NCBI GenBank assembly: GCA_964007475.1
Contig: OZ023274.1
Location: 78,193,303 to 78,257,302, forward strand
Direction: 5' to 3'
DNA: 64,000 bases
From: Hybos culiciformis
Lineage: Eukaryota; Arthropoda; Insecta; Diptera; Hybotidae
The position numbers and the translations under genes were made by a program. How positions within the stretch are numbered: the stretch's first letter is position 1; the number at the start of each line of letters is the position of its first letter. The notes beneath the pieces were generated by a model. The model did no database searches. It worked only from the letters and a program-made list of their open reading frames with translations, and was not told the DNA's origin. Shown here piece by piece: positions 39,271 through 54,200 of the stretch.

Positions 39271-42200
39271 TTCTCTTATTTTAAATTTATTTTATGTTTA
39301 ATAGTTTTTCAATATTTCTACAAAAATATGTATGGACTAGTTAACGTGCTCTGGTTATTATACCTGAACATTTTCACCTCAATTAATTTAATATATGAAA
39401 TAAATAAGCATATTAAATAATTTTCAGTTCACTTCCTTTGCAAAAAAAAAAAAGAAAAAATAACCACCAGTTTTATATTAAAAATAAATAGATTTACAAA
39501 AATTGCAGAAAATATCGATATTACATTACATAGGTATATATTTTAATATTTTGTGGCTTGTTATATTTTAACCATAATTTTATTTTTTTCAATATTTATG
39601 TAAATTTCATAAAAAAAATAAATTTATAAAAAATTGGTGTAAGCTCACGTTTTACATTCAAATACATTCCACTTTTATACTAAAAATTCATTATTGAAAA
39701 TGCAAAAAAAAATATTATTATTCCAGGTGTTTTTTCTGCTTTGTTTTTGTAAAGTAAGCAAATAAAAATTTTAACAAATTATTGAAGCTTTGATCCTAAT
39801 TTTTTATAAATAAAATCATTTATTTTTTTTTTATTCATTTGAATTACATAATATACTTGAATTAATTAAATACACAGCGCTTTAACTTCTATTATATCAA
39901 ATCCTGTGCTGTCATTAAGTCTATCTAGCTTTTATCTTTGTCTATCTAGTTTTTATCTTTCTTATTTTATTCAACAGAAAAAAAACCTAATATGAGATAA
40001 ATGTATCGAATAAAAAAATAATATTTTAAACCTATAAAATTTATTATTAATATTTCCGTTGTTGTCTTCGAAGCATAGTGCTGGATTTTTCAGCCTTTAG
40101 ATTCTCAACAATAAATAAGGATATTTTGTTGCACACATTATTTTTTCAGTCTACTTTTCACTGCATTACAAATGTCGAGTTTCGCCCAATTCTTGAAACA
40201 AGGATAATTTATATTATATAGAATTATTCATGCGTAAAGAAAATTCACCGAGAATTTATTATAATTTTTTTTTTTTTAAATAAATATCATATCAATTTAT
40301 CCTTTCATTTATCATATGGATATTAATTTTAAGATTTAAAAATTACTGTTTTTAAACAATTTTTTATTTATGAAAATTTATTCACATTAGCAAAAAAAAA
40401 AATTGGCTTAACAATAAAATTATTATTATTTTTCCTTTTTTTTTTTTAACTTTTATACACAAATGTTAAATTAATATTGCAATTTATCAATATTTATCAT
40501 AAATTCTAACTTAATTTTAACAGCTCTCTCTCTATCTAAGCAATTGATATTTAGTTAAATAAACCGTATATGATTAAATGCTTGATGCGAATAAGCTTTT
40601 TAAATAACAATTTATTGAAATTAAATGCCTCTAAATCATATAAAAAATATGTTTATAAATTTTTTATTTATTTATTATCAACGTATTATTATTTGAAAAT
40701 AATCCATTTCGTTGTTAATATTGGAAAATATTATATATATAGAAAAAAAAAAACCCCGGGATCAAACGATTTTCATGAATAGATTTATTATCAGATTTCA
40801 AAATTTATGATATTAAAAATTAACATAATACTGTAGTCCTTTAAGCAGATATTTCTGTGGTTAAAAGGGAAAGCGACATAATAACATAATTTATTCCGTA
40901 TAAATGTACATTTATTTGGATAATTTTAGCCATACATATATAAAATTTTCACTTATACTACCCGTTTGACACATTTCATGCCTTTTTTCACGTCTTTCTT
41001 CAACCAAAAAAAAATTAAATGTCAGATATGTCACAAGGCCAATGAAAAAAAATCATCATGTAACTTTTTATGAAAAAAAAATTAGTGAAAAAAGGCATGA
41101 AAAAACGAATGCATGAAACGGGTATTATGATAATAAAACATAAAATTTAAATGAGAAAGTTTTTTTTTTGGAAGAATTAAATTATATTATTTATCCTATT
41201 GATTATATATTTTATTAATAATTGAAACGCAAACCAAAAATTCAAAAATTCAATTCAAAACTTGAAATTATTAGATAACAGTCAAATTTACCACAAAAAA
41301 AAAAATAATCATAATTTTTACATTTTAAAATTATTTATTATTTTATTTTTTATTATTTTGAAATTGATTTTCACTGAACAAAGTTGGTTACAAAAAAATA
41401 TTCAAAGTAAATGTTTTATTTTTTAAATTTGAGATGATTTTTGAATTTGAGTTTGTTTTGTTTTCCATTATTGTATCATGTAGACCTATTGACCTAAAGT
41501 GCCAAATACTTTCGATCTATATTTACCTGAAGAAAATGAGTGAGGAGTTGAATTATTTAATGTCGTACTTCGTGCTGAATTGTTAAAAACTGTGAAGATC
41601 AAAAAATAAAATTATTCATCAATATTTTATGAATACCAAAAAAAATTATTAATTGCATAAATAAAATCAAAAATAAAAAAAAAACAACAATATACTAAAG
41701 AGTTTCATTTTACACATAGAGAATTTATTTTATAGTACTGTGCGGATGCCAGAAATCTTTCCAATTTCTTTTTTCAGAAATTATTTTCGAATCCTTAGAA
41801 TTAAAGTTATATTATAATAATCAAGTTAGATTGGCATCCCTCAAACTAATAAATACTTAAGAATTTATATTTTGAGCAACTCAATTGTTTTGGGCATTAT
41901 CAGCATAATCCTTTATGAATTAATTTATTTGAACTCATTTATGAGAACACTGTTGAAATAATATTTTGACCATAAATAATTCAATTTCAGTTTTGTCTTT
42001 TTTCGAAACAAACCAAAACAAAACTGAAACATTTTTTTTTAATTATTTACGTTTAAAAAAAAAAAAAATTTTGTTGGATAAAAATAATCACACTCCAAAA
42101 TATTTTGCTTGTTTTTTATTTAAATCAGTAAATAATTGTAAATACATGCATATGTAGGTATAATGAAAAATGAAGGGAAAAAAGAGTAAATTTCCTTTAA

Positions 42201-45200
42201 TCTCTTAAATAAGCTTTAAAAAAAGGGCAAAAAAAAAACAAGTAGAAAATAAAAAATTGCATTTAACTTACCTTCAGTATTAACGTTTACAGCATTACGC
42301 CCTGAAAAACCATTAATGGCAACTGAAAATAAATAAAATTTTACATCTTGTTCACTATAATAATGTAATAAAAATCTGCATTAATTTAATGAATACAATG
42401 ATTCCTATCAATCAAAACAATTTATTTGATTAAAAAAATGGCAGCTTGTATATAAAAAAAATCAAGCTGGGGGATATTGATGAGAGTATAGACATTCACA
42501 GTACATTCACTGGAAAATTTGAACTTACATTTATGAAAACCATATTTCATGTAATTAGGGCGTTAAATCGCTTAGTTGGAATTTAAAAAAAATTGTATAA
42601 ATAAATAAATAAAGGTTTTGATAAACCACCAAATTCAGTATTTACTTAACAAAAATAAAAAATTTAATTATTTGCAAATTGGAACATCCGTTTTGCTTGT
42701 GAGCAATGATTCGACCATAAGACAAACACTATTATAAATTTCCATAATTGAATGATCACTGATTAATTTTAAAAACAAGAATTTTATAAACTTTGTTTAC
42801 TTGTAAAAGGAATTTTTAGTTTTAGACATAAATTATTGTTTATATCCATATTTAACATTGTCAATTGTTTATCTGAAATTTAATGGTTCTTTTATTGGCA
42901 TTTTCTAATAAAATAAGAGGATTAAAAAACTTTGAAAAAATAGTGAACCTTTTTTATTTAAAAATACTAAAGATGTCTTAAGTTGGAAAATTAATAATCG
43001 TTATCGAACTTTTAAATGCCCTTTGAATAACTAAAATTTTCATCTACAATATACATTACAAATACTACATATGAAATTAATTTAATTTATTTTTTTTTTC
43101 ATTTCACTGAAAAAGGTAAACAAAATTCTAAACACAAGTGTTTCAAAATTTTTGAATGGTATATTATTTTTAAATCTGTTACTATTATCAATTTGTAAAA
43201 TTTCAATACAAATTCGATGATCATAAAACTAAACGACAAGACATAAGTTATAAAGTATATTTTTTTTTCTCGAATTTAGTTTTTTTGTTTCATAGATATA
43301 AAATTTTAAATTTTATAAACAGCAAGCTATAAATTTTGCACTAAAAATCATTTACATACACAAATGTACATACCCATGTTAAAAAAAAAAAAAACACAAA
43401 AAATTTATCAAAATAAAATTGAATTTTCTCTGTTGTTTATATTACATTCATTTTTAAGAAGATAAAAATTTTCCCAATTCTATGCGAATTATTATAAAAT
43501 TCCTTCATTGTTAAATTTTATGTTTTGTATTTCAATTTTGATGTTAAGTCTTCATATAAAACATATTATTTCACAGATTTTTACTTAATACCAGATGTAT
43601 AGTTCAATATTGTTAAGTGCTAATGCATAACGTGATACCACAGACAAATATAATATACACAGACGAATAAGTTCATACATATTTTTGAATATGAAAATAA
43701 CAGCTGTCGATTAGCTCCATTTCATAATATTGTATAAATTTTATTTAAATTTATGAACATTTTTACAAATACTATTACATTTCATAGTCAAAAAGTTGTA
43801 TGAACCTATTCGTCTGTGTACAACATTATATTTGTCTGTGGTAATATATATTTAAACCTAATACTATTATTTTAATAAAACACGAGGGAATTTCAATTGA
43901 TTCCGATTCTCTTTACAAATGTTTGGCATTATTCTTTCAACTATAGAAATAAAAGAAACTTGCCAAAACAATCGTTTTGAAATCATAAATCAAACCTTTT
44001 TTTTTCGTTTCAAAATTAGCTTAAAAGTCATAATTAAGCTTTTTAAACACATAAACAAACTCACGCAATTTTATTGTCCTGTCATTCAATTTTAATTTTC
44101 ATCATTCATTTAAACTGAATATAAATAAAATTACTTTAACTTACCATAGAATGCGATAAATAAGCATAACAACAATGTAAAAATTAAACCCAAATTTGAC
44201 AAAAAATTAATAAAAAATGTTGATGAATTGAAGAAAGGTTGTGATTTACATTTTTCCATTAAAAGATGTGATCCTTCGATTGGTAACTAAAATTGAAAAA
44301 AAAAAAATACATTATAAATTTATATATATAACAATAACCATACAAAAAAAAAAAAATCACAAAGATTTAAATAAATAATCAAAAATTGAATTTACAATAG
44401 AAAATATTAAATTAATTCCAAAACCAAAAATAAATAATCCCACAGAAAAAGATAAATTTTTACAGGATACAAAAAAATAAAAATTTAATTTTCAAGATGT
44501 AAATACGTATACATTCTATATACGGGAAAACCCAGGAAAATGTACAGAATTTTATTAACGGTTGAAGAAATCTTGATGAAATGGTTGAAAAAAAAAGAAA
44601 TCTCCAAATCAGAAAACAAATAAAAAATATAAATCCAATCAAACAGAAAAATAAAAAAAAAAAGAGAAACATTTCAACGAACTCTGTGAAACAGTTGGAT
44701 GAAATCAAATTATGTATTCAGACCAATGAACTTGTTTTTATTAAATAATTTTAAAATATTCTTCATATTCCAAAAAAAAAACATCAAATTTATTTTCATC
44801 TGATCAGATTTTTATTTTATACGCTTCAATTTAAAAAAAAAAAATAAAAATTATTAACCCGTTTTTTGTATAAATTTTATCTTCAAAAGAATATTTTCTA
44901 AACTGAGTAAATCCTTGAGGTTCGATAAGTTAGCAAAAACCTTTAATTTTTTTTTATTACGAATGTTTTTTTGGTGTTTATTTTTTTTCTTAAAAGAGTT
45001 AGGTCTTTCGACAATATTAGGTAGATCTGCTCCGAATTGAATTCTCATTTTGGAAATGAATGATATTTTGATGAAATTCAATCAATGTTACACTTTTTTC
45101 AATCGACTTTTCTCCAATTTTAATTGAATTAGATTTTCATCGATGTAGTGTTGAATATTATATAGCTTGGGTATCATCTATTCAATAATTTGGATTTTTC

Positions 45201-48200
45201 TTAGTAAATTTTATAAGGTATTGACGTTATTATGTGAATTTTATTTGCTAAATATTAAAACATTGTATCTTAATCTTAAATGAATTAAAATGTTTATTTA
45301 ATGTTTAAAAAAAAAAAAGTTTTTGCTCAACTTTAATGCACTGTTCATGTGGTTACTATTTCATGATTCAACAGAAGATTCACAAACTATAATATCCTCA
45401 GGATAAGAACAATTTTCAAAGGAACTTCGCACCGATATTTTCTCTACCTAAAAATCTTTCTCGGTTCCGATAAATTTTACTTAGTTTTAAATTTAATTTT
45501 GCTGCCTTTTAAAATGTACATAAATTCGAATTCAAATTATTTCAATAATACAATTCTAGCTTTGATAGTGTTGTTTATAAAATTTTTTATTATTGTTTTT
45601 ATCATTCTGTACATAAAAGTAAGGGATGTTGTACTTAATGAAATTTAAGCAATATATTAATAACGTTGGCAAAATAATTGAATAAAAACAAATTTTTATT
45701 ACTACGCCTTAATAAAGTACTCAACCAAGTTTTTTAAAAATCAAGATAATTATTAAATTTTTTTTGTAAATTGAGAAAAATATACTGAATATATGATTGA
45801 AAATAAAATATTCAAAGTGAGTTTGTCGTTTCAATGTGGGTAGTTACATATCATATAACATGATTTTTGTACAATTTCTCATGTCCAGAAAAAAAAAACG
45901 TATGTTGCTTTGGGGTCCTTAATTTTATAATTTCAATTAATTAAATGTTTTTGCATAACAATTTTTTTAATTTTTCAAAAATTAATTTGAAATCTAAAAA
46001 TTTACTATAACCATTTTATAATATTTTTTTTGTTTATATTTTAGCCAAAAAGTATAAATTGTTCTTGAGGCCACTGAAGTGAACACAACTTTTTTGGGGG
46101 GAAAAAAAAAATTGCAAAAAAATAATAATAATAATAATAATAAATAATGTTGTTGAAAAACAATTTTTTTTTTTTGTTTTTCTCGTGTTTTGATGTTAAA
46201 TTTATCAAGCAGGATGCAATAATGAATAAGGAAAAAAAAATTGCAAAAACAATTCAAACAAAAATTAAATCAAATTGGGGGGAAAACAACAAATCAGCAC
46301 AAGAAAAATTGAAAATAATATTAAAAAAATTTTTTTAGCAAAACTTTGTTTTTTGGGTTTTTAAACAATTATTGAATCAATCAAAAAAAAAAAAAAATTT
46401 TGTTAAAAGCTTCCGCTTTAACGTACATTCTAGTAGAAGAACCACACACAAATAAAAAATATTTATTTATCAATTAATCATGCAATTTTTGATTTTAATT
46501 TTGAATTTTATTTTTTTTATGTTTCTTTTACGAAACATGAAAATGTACATAAATAAGAAATTGTTTGATATATTTATTATAGAAATTTATAGAAAAATGA
46601 TTTTTTTTTATTTAAAAAAAAAAAACAAAAATAAAAATAAGAAATTATTATGAACTCAATTTTCACTTTATATTCACAAAATATTTTATAATTAGATAAA
46701 CGAAAATCTATGTAAATATCGATTTTTTTTTTATTTATTTATCCCTTTTTTCATTCATTTTTAATCAATCATATCCAGGATATGAAAAATCTTATATAAA
46801 CGAAGAAATGAAGAAAGCAAAAAAATTATGTAAATATATGTTTTTTTTTTGTGTGCTTTAAAAAACTGAAGTATGTATTTCTTTTTTATATATATCTAAT
46901 GAATGTAAATTAAAGTTTTGAAATTCATAGAACTAATGTGAAATATTTCTGGCAATACAAAAATAGAAACTAATCAGATTAACTTTTTTTTTCGAGAATT
47001 AATCTGAAGTTTTAAAATTTTAATTAAGTTAAGATTTTAGATTTTAATATTTTTGTACATGTATTTGAAATCGAATAAGTTCATTAACAAAATAACTGCT
47101 CAAAAAAATTCTTTTCTGAAAATTGAAAATATAAGCTATATAATGAATTAGAACTACCGCATATAAGCGATTATTCATATATTATTGTCGCTGTACTATT
47201 TCTTGTACGCCGAATTGTATTAAAGGTGCGGCGTTCTAAAAAAGAAATCAAAATTAAAATACTTTACTACTTTAAAACTGTAATTTCGCTCACAATATTG
47301 CATTAATATGACATTGTCAAATATTTCGATAATTTTAAAATTTATGTGGTAGAGAACAAAACAAAATCTACCGAATTTGAAAAATATTAACTTTAAATTT
47401 TGTTCTGTATAAATAGTATATAAACATTAAATACTTATTCTGAATTTAGTCATCATATCTGACTGCAATAAATGTTTTTTTTTTTTTTTTAATAAAAAGT
47501 TTCAAATTGCAAATAATATAAATGAAATACATTTTTGAAATAAAACTTAAATATATAAAAAAAAAAAGAATTCATGTTTTCAAAATGTTATATTTAACTT
47601 TATTCTTTTTGTGAAAACTTATATTTATCTTTTCGGTTAGAACAGCATGCTAATTTAACATACAATTTCCAAAAAAAAAAAAAAAGCAGTAGTAGATATA
47701 AACTTTATTTAGAAATAAATTTCGCAGAAGGTGGAATATCAAAGGTAGACAATATCAAATGTAGACAATAATGGTTTAGGACAAAGATGTAATGATGTTT
47801 ATACAAATAATTTATAATTCCAAGACCTTTAAGTTCAAAATGTTAAATTCCACATTTTTTACCAGGAAATTGAAAGCACATATGAAATTTAAAAAAAAAC
47901 AATATTTTACAAATTTTTGTTTTAAAACTAAATATAAGAGAGTCTTCTGATTTTTTTTTTATAATTTTGATGATGATCTTCAAGAAAATGTAAAAAAAAA
48001 TGCAAATGCATTCTAAAAAAATTCTATAAAACTTGAAGTTAACTAAGCAACCAAATTCTTCATACAACTAACATTATGAATTTCATTTTTAATCTGGAGA
48101 ATTTTATTTGATGATAAAAATAAAAATAAACTTATCATGAAATTCACTTATTAATAAAATTATATTCTGTTCACAACATGCAACATAAAAAATAAATATA

Positions 48201-51200
48201 TTAGTAATTAAAAATTTTTACCTCTATATCCTGCAGAGTTAATGGTGAATGAATTTGTACAGACATTTGCTTATCCAATGGTAATTCATTTAATAATTTT
48301 AACTTATATTGCAAAGAGCCATATGTTTTTGCCTGTGGAATTATTTCTAATATAGAAGTGTCTGATGGTTTAACCTGTTAAAAAAGATTATAAAATAAAT
48401 AAATTTAATATTATTATTATTATTTTAGCAAATGTATTTGAAAGATGTCATATAATAATAATAGTGATAAAAATAATAATGATTCTTTTAATTTCTGGTC
48501 TTTTTTGTTTTCTACTATTCAGATCGTATAAAATTTTTGGAGAATATTGTGGCGAACATAACATTTGCTGAAACCGCAAAAATTTCAAAATAAATTCTAA
48601 ACATAAACCCCCCCCTTTGAAAATCAGATTATGTTTTGGACGTGTACGAGTATAATGTAAGTTTGAAGAAGAATAGTCAATTTAAATGTCTACTAAAAAA
48701 ATTTTTAAGTTTAAGTTTCAAAGTATGCCTCAAATTGATAAGACTGTTAAATAAGTGCATTATTTATAAAATGAACTAAATTTTAAAATTTGAAATAGTT
48801 AGAATTGAGAACTAGTTCGTTTTTATTACCATCCTTTCAGTTTTTTAAATGTTTATTTCAATTATATGATTTAATTTTTCAAGAATGTACTAGAATATAT
48901 TTGAAACTTCATTACTCTGTTGTCGAAATCGGTGCAATAATATATTGTCATGAACTTGAAATAAAGATGTTCAAGAAAGTAGAAGTGATAAAAAGTTAAC
49001 TACAAGTTTTTTTCCAAACAAACATTATAAATAAATAACTGCTTAAAAACTGGAAAAATTTTAGTTTTACAATTTCAATATTAGATTATAGATATTTTAT
49101 AACGACATATAGTATAGTAAACTTTCAAAAAATACGTACACATTATGAAGTTATATTATTATAATTATAATTAATTAAAATTATAATGAATCCAAAATAC
49201 ATAGTTTTAAAATAATTTTCATTATTTTAGGAAAGAAAAACAACTCAAAATAACCTTATTCCTTTCGATGGGTGTAAAATAATTTTATATTATTTTAAAC
49301 TGTATATTTTCAATATAGATAATCCTCTATCCTGCTGCTTAAAAGTATTTTATCCAAATTTTTAGATTAAATAAAAAAAACATTATGTTTATTCATTATA
49401 AAAACATTATTGTAAATAATTGGGATTAAAATGTACATATTTCATTGCATAATAAATACAAATAGTAAGTATAATATACCTATGCATTATATAGTTATGT
49501 ATACAAATTTCGGAACATAAGCATTTTACTTATTTTTTAATTATACATATTATCAAAAAACAATAATGTGCAGAAAATAATATTTTAATAGAAACTCTTT
49601 GAAATAAAAAAAATAATAAATTTCTCTAAAATAATACCAGAATTTGTTTTAAATGAAACATTTCTTCTTTTTTTTGTAGTTAGATTAGAATACTTTTTTT
49701 TTCCTAATATTTATAGGATACCAAAAAATAGTTTTAAAATTCTTTATTTAAGAATCTTTGAAATTTTCTTAAACAATAAAATTAAAATAAATTTCAATTT
49801 CTTATCTTGTCGTATATAAAAATATATAAATAGTAGGTGCATGTACGTAAATTCATTTATGAAAAAAAAAATAGAAGTAATTTGATTGCCAATTCTGCTC
49901 GCTCCAGGCATAACTTTTTATTGTTGTTTATCCATGCAATTTTTATTTTATACATATTTCTAAAATTTTGTACTTATGTTTCTTTAATTCTCAAAAAATA
50001 ATTATCAGAATTTCTATGATAATTTTAAAATGAGAACATAAAAAGTGCAGTATTAATTTTTCGTAAAACTATTTCATTATGCTTGTGAAATACACCAATA
50101 GTATTAAAAAGTTGAACATGCCTGCCAACGAATTGTGGTAAAATAATATTCTCTAGTTCTTCTGTATATATTATGCTTTTTAAATACAATTTTTGTATAC
50201 CTAAAATTTTAGAGATGCCTTACATTATATTACTTTCCTACATTCTATATATTCAAGAACTTTTTTTTTTATTCAACTTTCCAATTTCGTTTAAAATTGA
50301 ATCTCTATTACTGAGCATAGTATATTGCTAAATTTATGTTTAAACTGTATTAGTTTTAAAATGAAAACTACATAATATGTTCACATCGTGAAATACAAAA
50401 TTAATATAATTGCAATAAAAAACTGAAAATATTAATGTGATTGATAATAAGTTATTATTATTATTATTATATACACATTTATTGAAATTTAAATTTTCTA
50501 TAAATTTATTTAAAATTAGGTCTTAACAACTAATGTGCAAAAAAACTTAAAAAAAAACTCCCATTCTATAAGTTGACTATTTTTGTTTTCTGGTAAAATT
50601 TATACTTTCTTGAAAATACAAAGATTCATATATCGGATTATAACAACATAAATAACATAATACGAACATAATATTTATACTAGAAATGAATTTGTAAAAA
50701 AAATTAAAAAATTGTATGTACTTTATTAAAACTATATTTTATAGCCTTTGTTATAAATTTCAACAAATTTTATTCAAATAAGAAAATTAAATATATTTAA
50801 GACTTATTATATTATATAAAAAGAGATTACAGACTTAGTTGAGAAATCTTCTTAAATAGTTAAAAAAAATTTCTTTACTCAATTGTCTTTATTTAAAAGT
50901 TCATAAAAAAGCTAATCATAAAAAAAAGTAAAATTAAAAACAATTTGTAAAGTTGTGGAAAATTTGATTTTAGCATCAATTAAATTATTATTTATTCTTT
51001 TGATTTAAGAGTTGCTTGAAAATTTAACTCATAGTTAAAGATTAAAAACAATAATAACATAATTTAATTAATATCAAATTATTCAAGGGATTTAGAGCAA
51101 AGTTATGCAATTTCACTTTTATACAATGTAAAAGAATATCAATCAGCCACACAATAATGGTAAAATTTTTTTGTTAAATATTTTTCTGCGGAAATGAATT

Positions 51201-54200
51201 TCTTATAATTTCGCGAAAATTAAAATAAATATATTATATATATATAATATAGGTACAGTACCATACATATTCAACAATATATATATTTTTATATCTCGCA
51301 GGAAACATTAAAGTATTTAAGCAATGAGTGTTGGATTTTGGTTTCAATGCAGCATTAAACAAAATATACATACAACATTATTATATGGGAAAAATATATA
51401 GCGTACAGAGAAAATAAAATCCTTAAGTAAATAATCCATGATTCCATGGTTGCATTTTTTTTCAGTAATTATACTGAAAAAGACAATTATGTTCTGCGGA
51501 AAAGTATATTTCAGTAATAGTTTGTGATTTTTTTTTGTATTTCAAATGGAAATAAAATTTCATTCGAGTGTAATTCCAACAATGGTTTTCTATGCAAAAG
51601 TTGTAAAAAAAAAAATGAAAAATAATAAACACAGTTGAACATTTTGGTACAAAGCATTTTCAAATTAGCAATATTATTTTCACACAGTTGTTTTATGCAT
51701 TTAAAATTAAAAAGAATAAGTGAAAATTCACATGATTTGGAAGTAAGCTATAAATTTTATATTAGCACCATATTTTCTTATCGAGTATAGTAAAACTAAA
51801 CCAATAAATATAAATTTTCGAAGGTAAGAGAAGATTAATATTTGAACATTTTTTTAGATTCATATATCATTATTGCATGTTAGTACAGCTCTATGGATAC
51901 GAATCTGGCACACGAATTTCTTTTTTGTGCATTCATGACGTTTTTTTTTATATTTTATACTTTTCTCATTTAGCCAATTAAAAAATAATATTTTATCAAG
52001 TTTTTTCTTTTAAATTAAAAACAAAAAATTCAAACAACAGAAGGTAAAATGTACAAATCCATGAGTTAAAAATTAGGGTTCTTATGTATTATGAATTACG
52101 TTTTACGTTCGATCATAAAAATCCTGCCTAAATCCTATTTTTCGAATAAAACAAAAACTTTAAAATTGGTTTTAAAAATAGTATTTTATTTTAAAAATTT
52201 CGATTTCGACTTATTTATTTATATTTATTTGTTAGTCTCAGTATTACGTACTATTGTGTTCACTCGTTCATATAAACTCTGCGATAACAGTACGGCCTGA
52301 ATTCAACCAAAATTAATCATATTTTGAATGAAAAATTGTAACAACCTTTGTATAATGAAAGTCAGCAACGAATGCAATTAAAATTTTATCAAAACTAAGA
52401 TACAAAAAAAAAAAATTTTTTTTTCCTTTTTATTCTTTTATACCCTCATACTTTGTAATCCTTTTTATTAACAGATTTTTTGGGCATATAAAAAAAAAAA
52501 TTTATTTATGCCATGAAATTTACAATTTGAATGCGAAAAAAAAAGTACGCGACCGTAATGAAATGAAATCGTATTTTACATAGCACGACTCGTATAATAT
52601 AAATAAATATGCAGATGTAATTTTTTTTTAAAACTTATTTTTATTGCCAGGATTATGTGATTTTTTTAATAGGAAAAAAATATAAAAATTATATATTAAA
52701 TTTAAATAAAAAAAAATCTTAAAAAAAAAGTGAAAAAATTAAAATAAAACAGTATTTAATCCACATATAAAATAAAGAAAATGAAAAAAATTTTGGAAAT
52801 TTACAAAATTTTTGTGTAAAAACTAAATCACTGTTGTTGGTATATATTATAGTGTGGTAGAAAAATGTATCTTTTAAAATTGTGTTCAGAGACCAATGCC
52901 GTGACTGAATATATAACATTACTGTATACACTGCATATGCCATGATTGTAAATTCATTCTCGATAACCTCTTAATCATTTCCTATCTTCAGAATGCAAGT
53001 CTACATCATGTTGTGCGAAATGAACGTGGATAGGTTCAATTTACTACTAGCTACATAATATAACCAGTACATAATGAATATTTTTATGGAAAAAATAATA
53101 GATATATAAATTGTTAATTTCTCTTTGATCAACTATAATGAAAATTCCCTAACCATTTCGTTTTTTTTTTAAATATTTGAAAACGTACACGTAAAAAGGC
53201 AACGAAATTAAACTATTTAAAACTTATAGAATTTCCGAAAATTAAAATAACAATGAAATCTGAAAAATTCAACTTACAAAATAAACTGCGAAATGATTAA
53301 AAAATACAAGTTAAGAATTATTATTATGTAGGCAGATGTATGTATTCAAAAATTAAAAGGATAATCAAAAAAAATAAATAAAATTTTGACATCTCTGCTG
53401 TTTTTCCTTCATCAAGAAAAATATAAAATTTTAATTATGTAAAAGTTAATGTGCAAAAATGTTTTTGTCATCATCCAAAATCATCAATATTTAAATTTAA
53501 ATTTAATTTTTTTTTTCTTTTACTTTTTACTAAAAAAAAATAAACTTTTTAAAGTCAATAAAATATAATGAACTTCAAAGTTTTTTTATTTATTGAATAT
53601 TTTTAAATGCAAAATTAAAATATAAGATGATAAAAATATAAAAGAAAAAATATTTATAAAAGAAAATTCAAATAAATATTGCGAGCAACCACTTCAAAAT
53701 ATCAAAATATTTATAACTTCAAAATATTTGATTAAATCTCTAGAGATTTAATATTTTATTTACATAGAATACGATATTGACAAAATTTTCTTCAAAAAAT
53801 TTAATAAATTCATGTTTTTATTGAAATTTTTTCTTATATTTTGGATTTTTACCAAAGTTCCAAATTAATTGTGAATTTGCTTAAAACTTAACTCGCAAAT
53901 AAAATAAATCTCTACGATTTCTAATTCGTTATAATACCTATTCATTCATGTTTTATATTTCATGTAATAACCCAAACAAAAAAAAAAATTATACATTTAC
54001 TACATTTATTATACGTATGGACTTCGTAATGCAATTTTTTGTAGTTTGTAAAATTAACATAAAAAAAAATTTCTCTTATTTTCGAAAGTAGAACTTAAAT
54101 AGTTTACTAACATTAAAAATAATTTCATTTTTGATATTTTAAATGCCATTTAATATGAAAATTCTTATTTCCATGAATATTTTTTGAATATGTTACAAGA

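Larger units (their letters stand above)
39192..41526 (-). other. gp210 intron 8 (last intron of the fragment)
   Basis: A 2335-nt phase-1 intron. It contains a TA microsatellite (about 39243-39261), the 21-bp tandem duplication at 39919-39960 and a 162-bp TA-flanked MITE. No nested gene was seen. Confidence 0.75.
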
